From JBHHYR01 sp046757585 (lineage in GTDB: Bacteria; Desulfobacterota; Binatia; HRBIN30): a DNA stretch of 18,537 nt. The position numbers and the translations under genes were made by a program. Positions 15,220 through 18,537 of this stretch are shown here, piece by piece. The first letter of the stretch is position 1. The number at the start of each line of letters is the position of its first letter. The stretch spans positions 1 to 18,537 of the forward strand of contig JBHHYR010000058.1 of the NCBI GenBank assembly GCA_046757585.1, in the 5' to 3' direction. Below the pieces are notes generated by a model, which was not told where the DNA came from, did no database searches, and saw only the letters and a list, made by a program, of their open reading frames with translations.

Positions 15220-15272
15220 CGTCATTCCCGCGGACGCGGGAATCCACTCCGCCCACCTCCGCCGGCATGACG
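15220..15272. repeat. REP-like palindromic intergenic repeat (CGTCATTCCCGC family)
   Basis: The outer arms CGTCAT (15220-15225) and ATGACG (15267-15272) are complementary. Inside, TTCCCGCG (15225-15232) and CGCGGGAA (15235-15242) form a perfect 8-bp stem. This is the widespread repeat that often translates as a W-I-P-A-S-A-G-M-T-like peptide in the reverse direction. Such elements are dispersed in many proteobacteria-like genomes. Here the right half appears shortened. It lies between the MaoC gene and the sulfotransferase and may mark where the latter was joined to the cluster. Confidence 0.6.
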
Positions 15273-15322
15273 GAACACGGATCATGGGTCGGGTTGCGGG
15301 CGTCAGCCCACGCGAGGTGAGC

Positions 15323-16513
15323 ATGAGCGGACCATTGGTCGGTTCAAACCGTGGTTTTGTTGAGTCCGCGGATGGGCTGCACGACGCGGCACGGAAGGCT
15401 GTTAGCTGCGACGACTTCGGTGACCCGGCGTATCTCGAGGGGTTCCGCGTGCTCACCGAAGCCTACGACCGCGAGTCGCGGCTTACTCCGGCGGGCCGCG
15501 CGATGGTCGAGACGCAGTTGCTCGGTATCCTCGAGAATCGCTTGGCAACGCAGAAGGCGTGGACGGAGAACCCGGCCATCCTGCGCAACGAGATCCGCCA
15601 GCCCATCTTTGTCCTCGGCCTCGCGCGCACCGGCACGACGGCACTGCATCACCTGCTGTCGCAGGATCCGAACCTGCAGGTGCTCGAGTACTGGCTGGCA
15701 GCGGCACCATCTCCACGCCCTCCGAGAACACAGTGGGAAGCCGATCCGCGCTACCAACGGGCGGTACAGGAGCTCGACTGGACGTACAAGAGAGATCCGA
15801 GCCTGCGGGCCATGCACCTGATGACCGCGGACGGCCCGGATGAGTGCCGTCATCTATTCCAGCAGAATCTCACTGATGACACCTTCGACTGCAACGCCAC
15901 CATTCCGTCGTACTCGGACTGGTACGGGCGGCAAGACATGCTCGCCACTTACGGGCGCCACCGCGATTTGCTGAAGCTCATCGGCTCGACCTCACCCGAA
16001 CGCCGTTGGCTGCTGAAGTATCCCGTCCACATGGGTAACTTGCACGCGCTGTTCGCCACCTATCCCGACGCCTGCATCGTGCAGACGCACCGTGATCCCT
16101 GTAGGGTGATTCCGTCGATCTGCAGCCTGGTCACCGGTTGGCGCGGGCTTTACGAAGAGGGCGTGGACCGCGCCGCGGTGGCCAGATGGCTCATCGAATT
16201 GTGGGCCACGAGGTTGGAGCGTGGACTCGCGGTCCGGCGTGGACGTGACTCGCGGTCCTTCTTTGATCTGCACTTCCGGGAGATTCTCGCCGACCCGGTC
16301 GGCACCGTGAAGCGCATCTACGACCACTTCGGGATCGAGATGACGCACGCAGCCACAGCACGGTTCCAGGCCTGGGTCGGCGAGAATCCCCGCGGTAAGT
16401 ACGGCGCGCATCGCTACCGCGCCGAGGACTTCGGCCTTGCCGAGGACATGATCGCTGACCGCTTCGGCACGTACATGAAGCACTTCCAGATTGAACGGGA
16501 ACGGGCTGCCTGA
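15323..16513 (+). CDS. Sulfotransferase family protein (PAPS-dependent type)
   Basis: 396 residues from ATG 15323. Sulfotransferases move a sulfate from PAPS to a hydroxyl. The 5'-phosphosulfate loop reads VLGLARTGTTALHHLL at 97-112 and the 3'-phosphate site is QTHRDPCRVIPSICSL at about 254-269. The C-terminal half ends with the family's Y-G-x-H-x-Y-like segment KYGAHRYRAEDFGL. It is of the Sulfotransfer_3 type, common in mycobacteria; a similar protein (Rv3529c) lies near the cholesterol genes there, as I recall. GAGGTGA (15314-15320) ends close to the ATG, so spacing is tight. ATG 15284 would add 13 residues but lacks a ribosome site. It is separated from the MaoC gene by a hairpin and a REP-like repeat, so it may not share the operon. 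Real sulfation activity in a catabolic cluster is unproven. Confidence 0.85.
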   Translation: MSGPLVGSNRGFVESADGLHDAARKAVSCDDFGDPAYLEGFRVLTEAYDRESRLTPAGRAMVETQLLGILENRLATQKAWTENPAILRNEIRQPIFVLGLARTGTTALHHLLSQDPNLQVLEYWLAAAPSPRPPRTQWEADPRYQRAVQELDWTYKRDPSLRAMHLMTADGPDECRHLFQQNLTDDTFDCNATIPSYSDWYGRQDMLATYGRHRDLLKLIGSTSPERRWLLKYPVHMGNLHALFATYPDACIVQTHRDPCRVIPSICSLVTGWRGLYEEGVDRAAVARWLIELWATRLERGLAVRRGRDSRSFFDLHFREILADPVGTVKRIYDHFGIEMTHAATARFQAWVGENPRGKYGAHRYRAEDFGLAEDMIADRFGTYMKHFQIERERAA

Positions 16514-16588
16514 GTGAGCGCAGCCGCTGGCGCGTGAGGATGAGACGACCCCTGCCTCAGTGCGGGGAGGACCCGCCGTCTTACGGGC

Positions 16589-16602
16589 GGCCGATCCCGG
16601 CC
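16589..16602. other. Weak hairpin in the convergent gap
   Basis: GGCCG (16589-16593) ATCC CGGCC (16598-16602) is a perfect 5-bp stem with a 4-base loop between the convergent sulfotransferase and CoA-ligase genes. There is no T-run on either strand. It is the only terminator-like structure I see in the 114-base gap (16514-16627). Confidence 0.2.
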
Positions 16603-16627
16603 TGGCGGCCTGTGGTGTGCGACCAGC

Positions 16628-18259
16628 TCAGGACGCTGCTGTCTGTCTGCGCGCCCACTCACGCAGCACGAATTTGGTTACCTTGCCCGAGGCGTTCGTG
16701 GGCAGCGCGTCCACGACCTCGACGTATCGCGGGACCTTGTAGTTCGCCATGCGCTCGCGACACCAGGCGACGACCGACTCCGGGGTCAAGGTGGTGCCCG
16801 GTGCCGGCACCACGTACGCCATCGCGACCTCGCCCTTGCGCGGATCGGGGACGCCGATCACGGCGACCTGCGCGATGGCCTCGTGCGCACACATGAGCGC
16901 CTCGATCTCGGCGGGGTAGCAATTGAACCCGCCCATGATGAACATGTCCTTCAGGCGATCAGTGATTCGCAGGTACCCGCGTTCGTCCATCACACCGACA
17001 TCGCCGGTGTGCAACCAGCCGTCCGGATCGATCGCCGCTGCAGTCGCAACGGGATCGTCGAAATAGCCCTGCATGACATTGTAACCGCGCACGACCACCT
17101 CGCCTCGTTGGCCGCGGCGAACCTCGATGCCGGCGTGGTCCACACAGCGCACTTCGACCTCCGGAATCGCGCGGCCGGAGGTGGTTGCAATCGTCTCGGG
17201 ATCGTCGTCGTAGCGGCACATGGTCACCACCCCAGTGGACTCGGTGAGACCATAGCCGGTGATAATTGTCTCGAACGTGAGCTCACGGCGCATACGGTGG
17301 ATCAGCTCGACGGGGATCGTGGCGGCCCCGGTCACTGCGAGACGCAGGCTCGCGAGGTCGTGCTTATCTCGGTCAGGGTACGCGAGAATCGACTGGTAGA
17401 GCGTCGGTGGCCCTGGCAGAACGCTGACGCGCTCCTTCCCGACGCGCTCCAGCACCGCATGAACGTCGAACACGGCGTGCGGGAGAATGGTGGCCCCCCG
17501 CATAATCGAGGCGAGCCATCCCGCCTTGTATCCGAAGCCATGGAAGAACGGGTTCACAATCAAGTACCGATCGCCCGGTCGCAAGCCAACGATCTCGGAC
17601 CACACTTGGAACACCCGCAGGTTCTGGGCGTGTGTAGCCATCACGCCCTTCGGCTTTCCGGTCGTACCCGACGTGAACAGGATGTCCGACAGATCATCGG
17701 GAACCACGGCCGCGGCGCGACGCCGGGGGACATCGACGCGGATGTCGTCCCCCAACGCGAGGAAGTCGGACCACATCACAATGCCCTTCCCTGCAGCACG
17801 CCTTGTTGCACCTCGACGCAAGAGAACGATGCGCTCAAGGTGAGGCAGCGCTGCGACGGGCCGGTCACCACTGCTCCCACCCAGGGCGGTATGCAGGAGT
17901 TCGACGTAGCGATTTCCCAGAAACTCCTCCACCGTCAAGAGAATGCGTGTGCCGCTCTGCGCGAGAATGTAGCCAGCTTCGCCACCCTTGAGCCGGGTAT
18001 TGAGCGGCACAAGCACGCCGCCGGCTGATTGCAGACCAATTGCCGCAACGACCCATTCGTGAATGTTCGGTGCCCAGATCGCGACGCGGTCGCCGGACTC
18101 GATGCCGGCGGCACAGAACGCCCCCGCCGCCCTCAGACCCGCGTCAGCTAGCTCGGCGAAGGTCAACGCCACCGCGCCGTCCTCGATGGCGCTGCGGTTG
18201 CCGAAACGTCGGGCTGCTACCTGCACCAGCCGCGGGATCGTCCGCTCGTGTGACGGCAT
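16628..18259 (-). CDS. Acyl-CoA ligase, FadD3-like
   Basis: This 543-residue adenylate-forming ligase is on the opposite strand to every other gene. The P-loop is TSGTTGKPKG at 196-205, GYGLTEST at 335-342, TGD with D420, the hinge DRLKD at 434-438, and the C-terminal NASGK with catalytic K526. The wording VGLRPGDRYLIVNPFFHGFG, LPGPPTLYQSIL, LRLAVTGAATIPVELI and ERMANYKVPR closely follows what I remember of FadD3, which activates HIP, the C/D-ring propanoate left after steroid A/B-ring removal. That supports a polycyclic substrate for this cluster. GAGGGAG (18262-18268, minus strand) sits near the ATG. It is convergent with the sulfotransferase and would need its own promoter. Family firm. 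The FadD3 label is also applied loosely to relatives, so HIP as substrate is only a hypothesis. Confidence 0.92.
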   Translation of the reverse strand: MPSHERTIPRLVQVAARRFGNRSAIEDGAVALTFAELADAGLRAAGAFCAAGIESGDRVAIWAPNIHEWVVAAIGLQSAGGVLVPLNTRLKGGEAGYILAQSGTRILLTVEEFLGNRYVELLHTALGGSSGDRPVAALPHLERIVLLRRGATRRAAGKGIVMWSDFLALGDDIRVDVPRRRAAAVVPDDLSDILFTSGTTGKPKGVMATHAQNLRVFQVWSEIVGLRPGDRYLIVNPFFHGFGYKAGWLASIMRGATILPHAVFDVHAVLERVGKERVSVLPGPPTLYQSILAYPDRDKHDLASLRLAVTGAATIPVELIHRMRRELTFETIITGYGLTESTGVVTMCRYDDDPETIATTSGRAIPEVEVRCVDHAGIEVRRGQRGEVVVRGYNVMQGYFDDPVATAAAIDPDGWLHTGDVGVMDERGYLRITDRLKDMFIMGGFNCYPAEIEALMCAHEAIAQVAVIGVPDPRKGEVAMAYVVPAPGTTLTPESVVAWCRERMANYKVPRYVEVVDALPTNASGKVTKFVLREWARRQTAAS

Positions 18260-18274
18260 CGCTCCCTCAGCATC

Positions 18275-18302
18275 ACCCTAGCCCGGCACCGCTGCAAGTC
18301 AA
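18275..18302 (-). promoter_or_regulatory. Possible promoter of the FadD3-like gene
   Basis: On the minus strand, TTGACT (18302-18297) and TAGGGT (18280-18275) are 16 bases apart, with the start codon 15 bases beyond the -10. The -35 matches five of six consensus positions and the -10 three. The rest of the 278-base stretch 18260-18537 holds no gene I can support. Confidence 0.3.
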
Positions 18303-18364
18303 AAGGCAAAGAAGCAAACGCCGAAACGAAGATCTCTGACAACTTCGACCGACGAGGACGCGCA

Positions 18365-18377
18365 CGTCAATGTGACG
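18365..18377. promoter_or_regulatory. Small inverted repeat upstream of the FadD3-like gene
   Basis: CGTCA (18365-18369) ATG TGACG (18373-18377) is a perfect 5-bp dyad with a 3-base centre, about 105 bases before the ligase start. It is a possible operator for this gene or for a divergent gene beyond the window; short enough to be chance. Confidence 0.2.
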
Positions 18378-18537
18378 CTCCCGAGGCCTTGCCACGCCGT
18401 AGGTGGAGATACCGGCCCACACTGCCGCGGACCTTATCCACGAACGCTGCAGATCGGTCGCGGCCACCAAACCACGCCGCCTCAACTCACCGGAATGGCC
18501 GCGAGTGGCTATCGGCTGCAGCAGCGGAACCTGTCAA

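Noticed and set aside
16514..16627. Bidirectional intrinsic terminator between the convergent genes
   Set aside because: Only a 5-bp stem at 16589-16602 without any T-run; not enough for a terminator call.
16883..18028. 381-codon open frame on the plus strand
   Set aside because: It is antisense to the FadD3-like ligase, whose adenylation motifs are intact. The plus-strand product has no domain.
18273..18485. 70-codon open frame on the minus strand upstream of the FadD3-like gene
   Set aside because: No ribosome site, no similarity to anything I recognise, and it covers the likely promoter of the ligase.

Overview
This is a high-G+C bacterial window (clearly above 60% G+C by eye, with strong GC preference at third codon positions). 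It is almost entirely one catabolic cluster for CoA-thioester (beta-oxidation type) degradation of a large branched or polycyclic carboxylic acid. The closest named relatives I recognise are actinobacterial cholesterol-catabolism proteins: a FadA5-like thiolase, a KstD-like FAD dehydrogenase, a FadD3-like CoA ligase, an alpha-methylacyl-CoA racemase with all three catalytic residues, and an SDR whose motifs resemble the mycobacterial cholesterol-regulon SDRs. The host cannot be fixed from sequence alone. The gene set suggests Actinobacteria. The single REP-like repeat (CGTCATTCCCGC... type) is more typical of proteobacteria-like lineages, so an uncultured high-GC lineage with actinobacterial-type steroid or isoprenoid genes is also plausible.

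Layout. 2-400: 3' end of an SCP-x/lipid-transfer-type thiolase that runs on without a stop into the next gene. 210-1385: FadA5-like thiolase. 1476-3284: FATP/FadD6-type acyl-CoA synthetase. 3285-3466: a non-coding boundary with two hairpins, a perfect 14-bp palindrome and a possible promoter. From 3467 a long same-strand run follows: acyl-CoA dehydrogenase (ACAD) with catalytic Glu (3467-4648), alpha-methylacyl-CoA racemase (4757-5926), a second ACAD without a clear catalytic Glu (5961-7121), a double hot-dog MaoC hydratase (7223-8320), the KstD-like dehydrogenase (8375-10075), two adjacent family III CoA-transferases (10075-11328 and 11332-12570), a third ACAD (12586-13785), an SDR (13823-14605), a single-domain MaoC hydratase (14701-15174) and a PAPS-type sulfotransferase (15323-16513). 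A FadD3-like CoA ligase lies on the opposite strand (18259-16628), convergent with the sulfotransferase.

How the genes could work together (inference). Substrate acids are activated by the two ligases or by CoA transfer. The racemase corrects the alpha-methyl stereocentre. The ACADs desaturate, the MaoC proteins hydrate, the SDR oxidises the hydroxyl, and the thiolases cleave. The KstD-like enzyme would introduce a ring double bond next to a ketone. The most distinctive points are the CoA-transferase pair in which only the second member keeps the catalytic Asp, the mix of Glu-containing and Glu-lacking ACADs, and the palindromic operator-like site at 3403-3416. No tRNA, rRNA, CRISPR, integrase, transposase or regulator gene was seen.
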